Positions 1 through 9,302 of a DNA stretch of 27,099 nt are shown piece by piece. A program made the translations under genes and the position numbers. Each line of letters opens with the position of its first letter. Position 1 is the stretch's first letter. Below the pieces are notes generated by a model. That model did not search any database and had not been told where the DNA came from. It worked only from the letters and a program-made list of their open reading frames with translations. Source of the DNA: a virus; the IMG/VR virus record IMGVR_UViG_3300023176_004905, positions 1-27,099 of that record, one strand, 5' to 3'.

Positions 1-1620
1 AGCGGAAAGATAATAATTAACATGAAAGCCTAGCTCTGCATCTCTAGGGGTGACATCTACATACCCTAGTGTATTTTCAACACTGGGTATACCCTTAAAG
101 AAAAACTGGCTAGATGTCATAGTGTAAGTAAATGGCCCCCATTTTCCAATACCTACAGCAACCGGTGGTGCTTCTTCTTCTTCCTCACCTCTACCCAAGT
201 CACTAACATGCCAAACACCGTCAATCTGCGTAAGCAAGACTTCTTCGCCTGATGGATATGTTTTTCTAGGGTTGAAGTTGTAAACAGGAACAATTTGCTT
301 GCTTTTATTATCTTGATCACTACATCTTGTATCTGCTGTTTGTGCATAATTGGGCGACCACTGAAGGGGCATACTGTTCTGTGTCCTGATGAGCATACCA
401 GAACCGCGAGAAGGAATATAGCAATTTTCATTGCCTTCTTCTTCTAGTGTTTCTCTAATATCGTTATTTAAGAGAAAGTCTAGCGAAGGAGCTTTTCCGG
501 GTCTTAGATTCGTAACAAGTTTACAAAGCATGTTTACGTTTCCGCTTTGCCACTTCTTACTAACGGGGTTCCATTGAAGGTCTATCTCTCCAGCAGCCTG
601 CCTAGTAACATCTTCTTGATCGTCAGATACTCGCTCACCATCTTCCCCACCAATCGCACCTGTAGCATCTCGCCTTGGTCCAACAAACGACATTTCCTTC
701 ATAGTGACTGCTTTGCCAGTCTTCGCAGTCATTGATTCGTCTTTGAGGTAAAGACTAAATTTGATATTGTCTGTTATTTTACAGTTTTTTAAAAGCCCAT
801 TATTTTGATTTATAAAGAATGTAACATCGCCAGACCACTGTACTCTAGGGTTGCCCTTGGCTGATTTAATTTCATTTAAGAGTGCGTATGAACCAAAAGC
901 CTCTTTCTTCGCTAATCCGGGATATGTATTCGGCTCATTTAATTCCCAAGTTTCTCTTGGGTAATAATCATCAAAATGATTCATGAACTTGTTAAGCTGA
1001 ATCAAGCTATACAGAGGAGATATATCTTTTAGTGGTGCATAATACTCAGCAAGAGCAATATTTGCAGATGTTGCTTCATTTATCTCTTCTGGGGTGCTAG
1101 GGGGATCGAACGGATCTGATGCACTGGCATACAAAGGTTGAACGTCAGGAAACGCAGGATCGACACCGCTGAGAAAAACTCCAATAACCGGATTTTTTGT
1201 TTTTAAATTTAAAGTATCAACGGTTGACTGAACGTCACCTATTCCTACAGTTGTTTTCCCAGCATATGACCATATTTGACTATCTTCGCCACCCTCGTTA
1301 GAATCTAAACCTTTGAGATTTTGTTTTATGAATCTTCCAGCATTTGGAATCTCTAGGTTTGGCTTCCATCCGTACCAAGAGAATTCTGTAGTATCAGTTA
1401 TACCTAAGAGGCTTTGTAGAGTATTAGTAACAGTGTCAAGTTTATCAGTTGGGCCAAAGGGAACATTGATGTGTCGCCTATTTAGATATCTTCCTAAATT
1501 ATCACGTTCGTTCCACCACTCAAGTAAAGTGCCGGTAGTGAACGTACCAAGTCCCAATTCAATAAAATACGGATGGTTAGTTTCAAATACATGAAAATCT
1601 GTTTTATCTTGGTTCTTCAT
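1..1620 (-). CDS. Structural protein of the tail operon, C-terminus outside the window
   Basis: The frame is open from ATG at 1618-1620 to base 1: 540 codons translated without a stop, so the gene continues past the left edge. Start choice is supported by AGGAA 6 bases upstream, overlapping the end of the previous gene, and a gap of only 3 bases. The protein begins MKNQDKTDFHVFETNHPYF. Tryptophan and Asn-rich segments are spread through it (EWWNERD, FSWYGWKPN, VQWSGDVTFF). A basic/acidic stretch, GPRRDATGAIGGEDGERVSDD, precedes GEIDLQWNPVSKKWQSG near residue 350, and a run of five glutamates (172-186) acts as a likely linker before APPVAVGIGKW. The strand-rich profile and the context suggest another baseplate or tail-tip component. 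The family is not recognised. Confidence 0.82.
   Translation of the reverse strand, partial: MKNQDKTDFHVFETNHPYFIELGLGTFTTGTLLEWWNERDNLGRYLNRRHINVPFGPTDKLDTVTNTLQSLLGITDTTEFSWYGWKPNLEIPNAGRFIKQNLKGLDSNEGGEDSQIWSYAGKTTVGIGDVQSTVDTLNLKTKNPVIGVFLSGVDPAFPDVQPLYASASDPFDPPSTPEEINEATSANIALAEYYAPLKDISPLYSLIQLNKFMNHFDDYYPRETWELNEPNTYPGLAKKEAFGSYALLNEIKSAKGNPRVQWSGDVTFFINQNNGLLKNCKITDNIKFSLYLKDESMTAKTGKAVTMKEMSFVGPRRDATGAIGGEDGERVSDDQEDVTRQAAGEIDLQWNPVSKKWQSGNVNMLCKLVTNLRPGKAPSLDFLLNNDIRETLEEEGNENCYIPSRGSGMLIRTQNSMPLQWSPNYAQTADTRCSDQDNKSKQIVPVYNFNPRKTYPSGEEVLLTQIDGVWHVSDLGRGEEEEEAPPVAVGIGKWGPFTYTMTSSQFFFKGIPSVENTLGYVDVTPRDAELGFHVNYYLSA
172..186 (-). repeat. GAA/GAG run encoding five glutamates
   Basis: Five consecutive Glu codons (GAG then four GAA) followed by Ala-Pro-Pro. 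This is a short acidic linker in the left-edge protein, with a simple-sequence character that could vary in length between relatives. Confidence 0.7.
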
Positions 1621-1623
1621 TTC

Positions 1624-4600
1624 CTATTCCTGTTCTTCGGGTGTGTGATTGTCCGGGTTTATTATATGGTTTATAGCTTTGTATGCGTTCAACGCATAAC
1701 TTGGCAAGAACTTGCTTGGTTCTTTAGAAAAAGCCTGCATCATATCTGTCATTCCACCAATATATGTTTCGCGAGCTATTAAATTTGCGTCCATTGTACT
1801 GCGTGCTCTCTCCAAGTCTTTAGCATCGTTATATGCAACGCCCCCATTCGCACCTAGAGCTATAACGCCTTCAGATACTTCTTTTCCAAGCTCTCTATTT
1901 GCTTCAGTTTGTTGAGTAACACCATTGACTATATCCAATACCTGTTGACCGCCAGCGTTCATTACAGAATTTACGAGATCTGTACTGGTCGATCTTTTTC
2001 CTAATCCTCTTCTGATCGCACTGTTCTGCTCGTCTTTTAATTTTTGCCTTTCTCTTGCGATCTGACTAATTGCCATTTCTTTTTGTTTTGCAAGTTTACC
2101 CCATTGGGCAGTATAAAGGTCCATCTTTACAGTTGTTTTGACTCCTCCTTGTGAGACATTAACACCTATAGAGGTAACTAGTGGACCTGCCTGCTTCAAC
2201 GCTGAAGCCAAAGCAATTCCTGTTGGTGCATCTGGAATAGCAAACCCACCTCTCTCACTAAACAATAAAAGACTATTTGAGAACTGTGCCTGTAAAGAAC
2301 CAGCCTCATTCATCAATTGATAACCTGCGAAATTCCAAGGGGCGAAATTCTCATCCTTGATAAATTCTACCTTGCCTCCAATGTCTGCAAACTTAACTCT
2401 TGGGTCACCACTTGGATTTAGTTTAGATGATGATAACCAAGGGCCATAACACCTTTCGTGAGACATCATTGGTATAGCAACAATGTCTGGGAATACAGGA
2501 GAAGGTTGAGTATAATTTATTCTCACGTTTGGATTGTTAGTTATGCTACCTTCGATAACTTTCTTACTTAATGATCTAGCTGAACTAATATCTTCTAAAG
2601 AAACTCTAAGCCAGTTTTCTTTTTTGCCGGGAATAAAAGTGGGAGGATCGTCTGGACCAATACCGAACAATCCGGGGAATTTAATTGGGTCTATTTGTTC
2701 AGCACCTTGTAATCCGTAACTGCTGGCTTCTGCTGTCGCTAACAATTTATCAGAAAACTTAGGTGGCTCACCACAAATAATCTTAGTTTGTCCGGGTTGT
2801 GGTATATTTGGCTTGCTAAACTGTGGAATCTGAACAGTGTCCTGAGTCATCAGATGTTTCAATTGCAGAGCCTGATACTCTTGATTTTGCCCATCGTTCC
2901 ATCTTGTGTCAATGATACTCCTGATTCTTCCGGGAACTGTAACGAGTGCATAAACGTGTTTGTCATCTAATCTCTCTATGTCACTATCAATAATCCAAGC
3001 GTCTGTCTCTTCGTCGTACACTCTTCTAAAGTCATACCACTCTTCATTCCTTCCATCTACGCCTCCATCTCTTGGTATAGAGAATAAAGGTAGGGCATCT
3101 GGATAATCATAGGTAATTCTAGGAGTACAATCATCGTTTTTACCCTCAGTTCTTACAGGTTCTGGAATACTAAGAGTAAACTCATATTCGTTCGCATAAA
3201 CATTTAAGTTATACTTTTTCAGCTTGGGCGGCATGTACAATGTTTCATCAACGCTACATTTTACGAACGCCATAGAATCTGGCTGTCGCTCTTTTTTTCT
3301 CTGTTCTTCTTGTGTTTGAGCAAGAGCTTCAAATCTTAGTTTGTTGTCAATGTTATTATTCGGCAGTTCTTCGACAATATCTGGAATAAATTGACCGCCC
3401 TTGGTCATAACTTGCTGAACCATGTCGCTGGCACTAACGCCTGTAAAATCTAATGTCTCACTGTGATTATAGCGAGCATAGCACTGAACCCTGTTTGAAT
3501 CACTCATCAGGTTGTTCATATCAATTGGGCAAAGACCCTGCTGAATAGCTGGTGGCATACTGGACCAAGGAACACCTGCCCTCAAAGCCTGTAAAGCAGA
3601 TACATTTACTCCAAATATGTTAAACCCAAAAAACCCACCTTGGGGTTCTGGTTTATAGTTCCATTCCCAACTCTCAGAGAATGGGTTGTAATTACCTTTT
3701 AGGGCACCTGTACGGACAAGACTTGGATCTGATATTTTTCTTTCTCTTATTGGTTGTAAGTTTTTGTCGTCTTCATAATCTTGCAAGTAGTCAAGCCAAA
3801 GATTACTTGCGTTTCCAGCACTTAATCTGTTCTGAATAGCTAGATTTAAATCTTCTACGAAACTAGGCATCCCCGTGTTGAAAACAGGAAGGGTATTGAT
3901 GTCGTAAGAAAATTCTCCCAATGCTTTGGGGTCTGATGATATTGGTCTTGGAGGAAATCCGAAAGGTCCGTTTTTAATGTTAAAGTTTGCAGTACCATCA
4001 AAAGTAGAGATCCTCTTAGAGTATCCTATGTTTGCGATCTTAGGAATTCTAACAAGAAACTTCTTACCTAAACATTCGTCGGCAATTTTCTTAACAAAGT
4101 TGTAAACCTTTTTTGCATTTTCTTCATGTTTTTTGGCTGTCTTCTCTATATTGAAAAGAAACTTACCTAATGGGCCATTTTCTAAGTTTTCAACAAAGGC
4201 GACAGATTCATTAGAGGATCTAAGTGCAGCAGCCATCTTGTCATAATTATCCATGATCTGCGTGTGTTCTGATAGCTGATCAATTAAAGCTCTATATCTC
4301 TTATTTTGAGACTTAAAATTGGGGTCGCCCTTATTTTCTTCTGCAAGTTTGTTTATTTCGGATCTAATAGCTTTCATTCTCTCAAAGAGAGTTTTCTTGG
4401 GTAACTTTAATAGTGGACTATTGAGATTTTCAAAAGACTTTTTGAGATTAGCGGTATCTTTGACAACCCTAGTTTTAGAATTCACAATTTTACCAACGCC
4501 AGCTTCTACAATACCTATAGCTGTAGCACGACGATAATATAGAGGATATCCAAACGGTGGAGAACATGGACTCTGTGGATATCCAAACTCGTCTACTGCT

Positions 4601-6768
4601 GGCTTGTCAGAGTGCCACACGCATCTCGGAACAGTAACAGCATACTGTCTATTTTCTAACTCTTTGAGCACTTCGTCAATTTTTGTTTTTGCTGGACCGT
4701 CTGGAATACTATCAAAATTGGCCCTATCTCTAAAATCTTGGAAGACTCTATTGATTTGATTTGTTTCAGAAGACAGTGCAGATAGAAACGCCCTATGTTC
4801 TGAGGTGTCCTCAACGTAAGTCTCATTATAGGACAATAAGAAATCTTTCCACTTCTGGTATGAAACAAGTGCAGCACGCAACTCTAATTCAGTAGCAACA
4901 TAATAATTTCCAACACCATACGCATTTAGGTTTGTAGCATCCAAAAGAATCTGCTGATAAGAACCAAAACCTCTAGGAATTGAAACGGCATTATTTCCTA
5001 ACAACCCATAGTAAGGTAGTATTTGCTGCTGCTCTTGAACTTTTATGTCCCACTGAAATTGTTGTAGCCAATCTCTGTTTTGAACATTATTGGCCTGAGC
5101 GTCGGTCCATAATTCATCTCTATCTCTTTCGGAGTGAAAGAAATAAGTTTCTACTTCTTGGGCACCAACCACAAACTTATCAGTAGTAACATTAGACAAT
5201 TCAAACCCAACATCTGAATTTTCTACATTGATTCCTCGATCTTGCAGTTCTTCTATGTACGATTTAATTGCACCGTATTGAGGTTGTTGAGTTTTATCTA
5301 TAGCATCTAATCTAATGATTCCAGCAATAACATTTTCTTTAGCTCCATTACTTACTTGATAATTATTGTATTCAAAAAGAAACTTCGATGCAGGATGGTC
5401 TATAACAGGAAGTAAAGTAACATATAATTCATGGCTGATAATGTCACAAAGTTCTTGGGCCAAACTGAGGAGATCAATCTGGTCAAAGTCCATGTAGTAT
5501 AACAGGGGAATTTTTTCTGTTGGGATGCCGCCAAAGTCTACGACGTAATTAAAACCTCTGAAATTAATTGCACCGCCAAAGCCTGCATCTTTGTATTCTT
5601 GGGGTAAAAACCCATAATACTGGAACATAGCGGCAAGACCTTGAGATATTCTATACCAAGGCATACCTTTATCGCTACGTCGTGAAAAACCCTGACCAGT
5701 GATTGGAAAATACTCTGGCAAAACATTTGGGCCAAACTGCATTTGACCGAAATAGTATTGGTCTTTAAGATTTATAAGAGGTCCGTCTGGTTGAACCATC
5801 GCTGGATTTTTTGGTTCTACTTTTACCAAACCGTCTTCAGCATCCCAAGCTGCGTCTACACCAACGTATAAAACCTCTCCAGTTGTATTGTTTGTAAACT
5901 TGTCAATAACACCTATGCCTTGAGCTTTGGTGCTAAATTCCGTAAAGAGAGATGTAGAAGGATCGTACTCTAAAAACCCATAAAGATTGATGAGATTTTT
6001 ATAGTTGAAAGTAGTGTCTTGATAATTGTTTAAAAGAACATTTACGTTTGACAGAATTTCTCTTGGGTCTGTAATAGAAACAGAGTATACTGGTTTCCCG
6101 CCCGGACCTTTGTTCTGAGTGTAACTCTGTAGGATACCGCCAAAATTAAAGTGGGCACGACCACGCCAAGGTGTATCTATATTCCATAACAAACTTCTAT
6201 CTTGAGCAACATTGTTTATTCTGTCAACCAAGTAGTAGGGTGGTAATTCATCAAAATCCTCTGCGTCCCAAGGAATCTCTGGGAACTTATAGCCCCAAGC
6301 ATTAGGGGCAACTTTTGTAGGAAGAGTCTGAATTCCATAGAGATCGTCATATGTTTGTCGAAAAGCCTGCTCTATAGTAGCCGGATTTTTACCGAATTTA
6401 AAATACACAGGTGTACCAACAACCGGCGGTAAGAATTGATCGCTGTTACCATTATGATATGGGTCATCTCCTCTACCCAATGGTTGACGATCCGAAACAT
6501 TGTATTCATCATTAACAAGATTGATCGTCATAGAAGATGCGGAATCACCAAACCCAGCACTTAGATCAAAATCTCTAATAGATGCACCCAGAAAGGTCTG
6601 CTGTACAAAACCTTCGTTACCATAGTTTCCTGATGCTTGTACATCGGCAGTCCAACCTCCGGTAGAAAGCTCACCGCTCGCACCTTGAGGTAGATTAAAA
6701 TGTACAGGCCAATCTTTGTTATACTCGCCAGATGGCGGTATTACTCCGTAGACATTATCTCCAATCAT
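1624..6768 (-). CDS. Large baseplate/tail-hub-like structural protein (1714 residues)
   Basis: The N-terminal 300 residues resemble hub-type tail proteins: a strand-rich start, FLGASIRDFDLSAGFGDSAS leading to MTINLVNDEYN, PVYFKFG near residue 120, YYLVDRINN near 180 and VYSVSITDPREILSNV near 230. A helix LSLAQELCDIISHELYVTLL lies near 430-450. Residues 750-895 are Lys/Glu-rich and predicted coiled coil. Later sections carry ERCYGPWLSSS near 1435, and TSIGVNVSQGGVKTTVKMDL with YTAQWGKLAKQ near 1530-1560, then a helical C-terminus of about 150 residues ending EEQE. No lysozyme, peptidase or other enzyme motif is evident. It starts 6 bases after the 243-residue gene, with AAGGA 9 bases upstream of ATG. 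The hub call is inference from the N-terminal pattern and the position downstream of the tape measure; a fibre-connecting protein is an alternative. Confidence 0.75.
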   Translation of the reverse strand: MIGDNVYGVIPPSGEYNKDWPVHFNLPQGASGELSTGGWTADVQASGNYGNEGFVQQTFLGASIRDFDLSAGFGDSASSMTINLVNDEYNVSDRQPLGRGDDPYHNGNSDQFLPPVVGTPVYFKFGKNPATIEQAFRQTYDDLYGIQTLPTKVAPNAWGYKFPEIPWDAEDFDELPPYYLVDRINNVAQDRSLLWNIDTPWRGRAHFNFGGILQSYTQNKGPGGKPVYSVSITDPREILSNVNVLLNNYQDTTFNYKNLINLYGFLEYDPSTSLFTEFSTKAQGIGVIDKFTNNTTGEVLYVGVDAAWDAEDGLVKVEPKNPAMVQPDGPLINLKDQYYFGQMQFGPNVLPEYFPITGQGFSRRSDKGMPWYRISQGLAAMFQYYGFLPQEYKDAGFGGAINFRGFNYVVDFGGIPTEKIPLLYYMDFDQIDLLSLAQELCDIISHELYVTLLPVIDHPASKFLFEYNNYQVSNGAKENVIAGIIRLDAIDKTQQPQYGAIKSYIEELQDRGINVENSDVGFELSNVTTDKFVVGAQEVETYFFHSERDRDELWTDAQANNVQNRDWLQQFQWDIKVQEQQQILPYYGLLGNNAVSIPRGFGSYQQILLDATNLNAYGVGNYYVATELELRAALVSYQKWKDFLLSYNETYVEDTSEHRAFLSALSSETNQINRVFQDFRDRANFDSIPDGPAKTKIDEVLKELENRQYAVTVPRCVWHSDKPAVDEFGYPQSPCSPPFGYPLYYRRATAIGIVEAGVGKIVNSKTRVVKDTANLKKSFENLNSPLLKLPKKTLFERMKAIRSEINKLAEENKGDPNFKSQNKRYRALIDQLSEHTQIMDNYDKMAAALRSSNESVAFVENLENGPLGKFLFNIEKTAKKHEENAKKVYNFVKKIADECLGKKFLVRIPKIANIGYSKRISTFDGTANFNIKNGPFGFPPRPISSDPKALGEFSYDINTLPVFNTGMPSFVEDLNLAIQNRLSAGNASNLWLDYLQDYEDDKNLQPIRERKISDPSLVRTGALKGNYNPFSESWEWNYKPEPQGGFFGFNIFGVNVSALQALRAGVPWSSMPPAIQQGLCPIDMNNLMSDSNRVQCYARYNHSETLDFTGVSASDMVQQVMTKGGQFIPDIVEELPNNNIDNKLRFEALAQTQEEQRKKERQPDSMAFVKCSVDETLYMPPKLKKYNLNVYANEYEFTLSIPEPVRTEGKNDDCTPRITYDYPDALPLFSIPRDGGVDGRNEEWYDFRRVYDEETDAWIIDSDIERLDDKHVYALVTVPGRIRSIIDTRWNDGQNQEYQALQLKHLMTQDTVQIPQFSKPNIPQPGQTKIICGEPPKFSDKLLATAEASSYGLQGAEQIDPIKFPGLFGIGPDDPPTFIPGKKENWLRVSLEDISSARSLSKKVIEGSITNNPNVRINYTQPSPVFPDIVAIPMMSHERCYGPWLSSSKLNPSGDPRVKFADIGGKVEFIKDENFAPWNFAGYQLMNEAGSLQAQFSNSLLLFSERGGFAIPDAPTGIALASALKQAGPLVTSIGVNVSQGGVKTTVKMDLYTAQWGKLAKQKEMAISQIARERQKLKDEQNSAIRRGLGKRSTSTDLVNSVMNAGGQQVLDIVNGVTQQTEANRELGKEVSEGVIALGANGGVAYNDAKDLERARSTMDANLIARETYIGGMTDMMQAFSKEPSKFLPSYALNAYKAINHIINPDNHTPEEQE
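1627..1631 (-). promoter_or_regulatory. Ribosome binding site deciding the start of the left-edge gene
   Basis: AGGAA, 6 bases before the ATG at 1620, inside the last codons of the upstream gene. It supports this ATG as the start of the gene that leaves the window at base 1. Confidence 0.7.
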
Positions 6769-6771
6769 AAT

Positions 6772-6782
6772 TCCTTATCCTT
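6772..6782 (-). promoter_or_regulatory. Double Shine-Dalgarno before the 1714-residue gene
   Basis: Two AAGGA sequences (6778-6782 and 6772-6776) flank and overlap the upstream TAA stop. The first is at the better spacing, 9 bases from ATG; the second is only 3 bases away. Confidence 0.65.
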
Positions 6783-7506
6783 GTTTGTAAACGTCCAAGT
6801 CTATTACTTTTCTATAAGACGACAAGAACGGTATGTTCAATGTTTCCCCCGGAATAGGCTCATCTGGCATGAGTTGGTGATGAATGTAATCATTAAAGAT
6901 ATTGAAATCTTCTCTTGCCAACATCTTTACCTCTTCTCCGTTAGAAAACTTAGATCCTTTGAGTGCCTCGTCCTGAGTGTAAGATTTTGTCAGTCTATCT
7001 TGACCCTCGGCTACCAACCAATGAATAACAGTTTTTTCTGGTGTTGGTCGGGCAATTTCGGGATTTACCTCGCTATTCCAGTGGAAGATGCCACTTTCCT
7101 GTGCGTTCATAGCCGGATTGCCAGACGTGTGGCCAACAACGTCTGCTGGGTATGTCTTTATAATTCCAGATGCCGCCCACCATTCATCACTAAACATTTC
7201 TGAAAATTGAGAATCTTCACCCGAATCGCTTGCTCCCGATGGATCTAGATTCGTTGTGAACTTGAACTCGTTTTTCGTAGACTGATTTGGGTATGGAAAC
7301 GGTGCATTGATTCCAGACCCTTTAAAACCAATAGTTTCTTGTCTTTGTGAATGTAGCTGTCTATTGTCAAAAAACGTAGACTCTCCAGATGGCAAGACAC
7401 CAGATACTAACTGCACCTTTTGACCAGACGTAAGCGGCAACAATGGCCCCAATTGGGGGTCATTTTCGTAAAAATCTGACCACTGTGGTTTCTCTGCGTG
7501 TGTCAT
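6775..7506 (-). CDS. Small virion-associated protein of unknown function (243 residues)
   Basis: Not recognised. It is an acidic, hydrophilic protein with a Ser-Gly-rich first half: nine SG dipeptides in 243 residues, for example in TSGQKVQLVSG, PSGEST and DPSGASDSGED. A more ordinary second half has a predicted helix (FNIFNDYIHHQLMPDE) and ends LNIPFLSSYRKVIDLDVYKQG. No cysteine, signal peptide or membrane segment is seen. The start lies 2 bases after the previous stop; only a weak GGA, 9 bases upstream, serves as ribosome binding site, so expression likely depends on coupling. Its position between two tail-type genes suggests a small tail or baseplate part or a bridging protein. Coding is supported by tight packing and the long open frame. 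Confidence 0.7.
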   Translation of the reverse strand: MTHAEKPQWSDFYENDPQLGPLLPLTSGQKVQLVSGVLPSGESTFFDNRQLHSQRQETIGFKGSGINAPFPYPNQSTKNEFKFTTNLDPSGASDSGEDSQFSEMFSDEWWAASGIIKTYPADVVGHTSGNPAMNAQESGIFHWNSEVNPEIARPTPEKTVIHWLVAEGQDRLTKSYTQDEALKGSKFSNGEEVKMLAREDFNIFNDYIHHQLMPDEPIPGETLNIPFLSSYRKVIDLDVYKQG

Positions 7507-7508
7507 AA

Positions 7509-9302
7509 TTATCGGTCCAACTCATACGTCCAAGAGATGTTGAATGAATAAGTGCCCTCTTTAGGGTTCCAGCTTTCAGAAGGTGGCGAAATAAAATACT
7601 TTCTCACTCCCGGCTCACCCTTGGGGCTAAGTTCCCCAAGAAGTTCTGCTATCTGACTAGCAGTGGGCTCTACCAAACTAGGCTTTTTAAGTATCAAGGT
7701 TTTTCTATCTTTGCCATATGGAATTTTAGTGTAATCCATCGTGAGATTGATTGATACGTCTCTTTTGTACTCTGTTCGTCCTCCAATATACTGTAGAACA
7801 GGACCGGTTGCCCTACCAATAACTGGAATAATAGCAAATACGTCTCCCGGATATGTATCATTAACCTGAATACTCTCGGCAATAACACCAGAAATAATAT
7901 TTGTTGGCCTATTATTAAAGGCTAAACTATAAGTGATTTCTCCGTTGTATTGATTGGTTCCAAGGCTAATTGACACGGGCTGAGAATTTAATGCGACAGC
8001 AACGAGATTATTCGCACGTTTGTATATGTCACTAGTCAGTCCAAATTGACCACTATTGGATATTTGATTATATTTTCTAAGAGCATTAGCATAAGCACCG
8101 CTTGCGGCGTTTAGAGATGGGTCTCCAAAACCAGAAGGGGAAATACTTCTTAAACCCTTAATGTTTCCATCAATATTAACCGACACAAATGGATCTGTAT
8201 TGGAGGTCGCAGTGGTCATGCTGAACGTTTCATTAGCAGTGCCACTACTCAAAACCCAACTTTCAGATACAGAATAAGTACCTTCAGTAACTCCGATCTG
8301 CTCAGTTCTTACGTGGTTATAGCCGCCGTAAGAATCTACCAAATTTACGGTTCCAGAACCTATTTGTCCTGCGATATTTGGGTAAGGTATGCCGCTGCCA
8401 CCATATGATAATCTCTTCTGAACAAAATTCTTCGCCTGCTCCCAAGCAGGACGATTAATCGTGTTAGAAGGATCTTGATTATAGTTATAATCTAAACCGT
8501 CTGGACCGTAAACGGTTTTACCTGTGGCATTTAGATTATGCGTAATTCTGTATGTTATCGGATTGTCAGGGCTTTCTCCACCAGCTTCGTCTGCCTCTAA
8601 GCTCCAATCTTCACTATAGGTTTCAATAAAAGCTGTGTCTTCATCGTCTAGCAACGTTTGAATTGTTGTTGCTGTGCTTCTTACGTCAAGACCGCTATTG
8701 GCAAAAGTGCCCTCCAAATCTACGAGCAATTGATCGTCATCAAAATTACCTCTAAGAAGATAATCTGCTTCTAGGACGATAGTAAATTCAGATTTTGTAA
8801 GATACGGCCCCTCTGTAAAATCAACACTTACAGTTCTGGGGTAACAAACAACTGTAGCACCGGCATTGTCTAGAACATCAGAAAGTTCTACTCGTTGACC
8901 ATCTTGAGCAAATAGTGCCCGAAGAGCACGTTGCTTGCTAACAATAGCAGAAGCAGGCTTGGTGTTTTGAACGATTGTGGGATTGGAACCTTCTATGATC
9001 TGCTGTCTAGGCGGCTTGGCCCTAACAGATAGTGGAACATTATCAAATTGATTATATGGGCCAATGAGAGTCCCTGTATCGGCAGGACCAGTAAAGAAAT
9101 CAAAAATCTGGTCCGTTGCAGAATTTAGGGCATAGGGTGTGCCATGTTCTGGAAGTAACGTACCCGTCAGCGTGATGGTATAAGTAGCACCAAAGGTGCC
9201 CTGCTTATTTTTTAATACAGTCTCAGAGATTTGTATAAATGGCGTTGGCCGTATGGAACAAATCTGTGTTGGGTCGTTTTTATAGTGTACTTTTATAGGC
9301 AT
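7509..9302 (-). CDS. Beta-rich virion structural protein, probably tail tip/baseplate (597 residues)
   Basis: I do not recognise a named family. The protein is dominated by short amphipathic beta strands: an N-terminal ATYTITLTGTLLPEHG segment, DFTEGPYLTKSEFTIVLEAD near residues 170-190, YSVSESWVLSSG near 345, GEITYSLAFNNRP near 455, PVIGRATGPVLQYIGG near 495, and a final EGTYSFNISWTYELDR. Paired strands with Gly/Pro turns like these suit a tail-tip or baseplate protein that forms beta sandwiches. No signal peptide, membrane segment or catalytic motif is visible. The ATG directly abuts the stop of the giant gene, and AGAGG sits 7 bases before it inside the giant gene's last codons, so translation is probably coupled. 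The gene is firm; the role is inferred from position between the giant adhesin and the hub-like protein. Confidence 0.8.
   Translation of the reverse strand: MPIKVHYKNDPTQICSIRPTPFIQISETVLKNKQGTFGATYTITLTGTLLPEHGTPYALNSATDQIFDFFTGPADTGTLIGPYNQFDNVPLSVRAKPPRQQIIEGSNPTIVQNTKPASAIVSKQRALRALFAQDGQRVELSDVLDNAGATVVCYPRTVSVDFTEGPYLTKSEFTIVLEADYLLRGNFDDDQLLVDLEGTFANSGLDVRSTATTIQTLLDDEDTAFIETYSEDWSLEADEAGGESPDNPITYRITHNLNATGKTVYGPDGLDYNYNQDPSNTINRPAWEQAKNFVQKRLSYGGSGIPYPNIAGQIGSGTVNLVDSYGGYNHVRTEQIGVTEGTYSVSESWVLSSGTANETFSMTTATSNTDPFVSVNIDGNIKGLRSISPSGFGDPSLNAASGAYANALRKYNQISNSGQFGLTSDIYKRANNLVAVALNSQPVSISLGTNQYNGEITYSLAFNNRPTNIISGVIAESIQVNDTYPGDVFAIIPVIGRATGPVLQYIGGRTEYKRDVSINLTMDYTKIPYGKDRKTLILKKPSLVEPTASQIAELLGELSPKGEPGVRKYFISPPSESWNPKEGTYSFNISWTYELDR

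Noticed and set aside
153-431. Minus-strand frame of 92 codons with a hydrophobic start resembling a signal peptide
   Set aside because: It overlaps the left-edge gene out of phase on the same strand, while the continuous 540-codon frame has the proper start and ribosome binding site.
6700-7203. Plus-strand open frame of 167 codons
   Set aside because: It lies wholly opposite the 243- and 1714-residue genes, its product is Cys/Phe/Arg-rich with no recognisable pattern, and it has no place in the single-direction operon. It is an antisense shadow.
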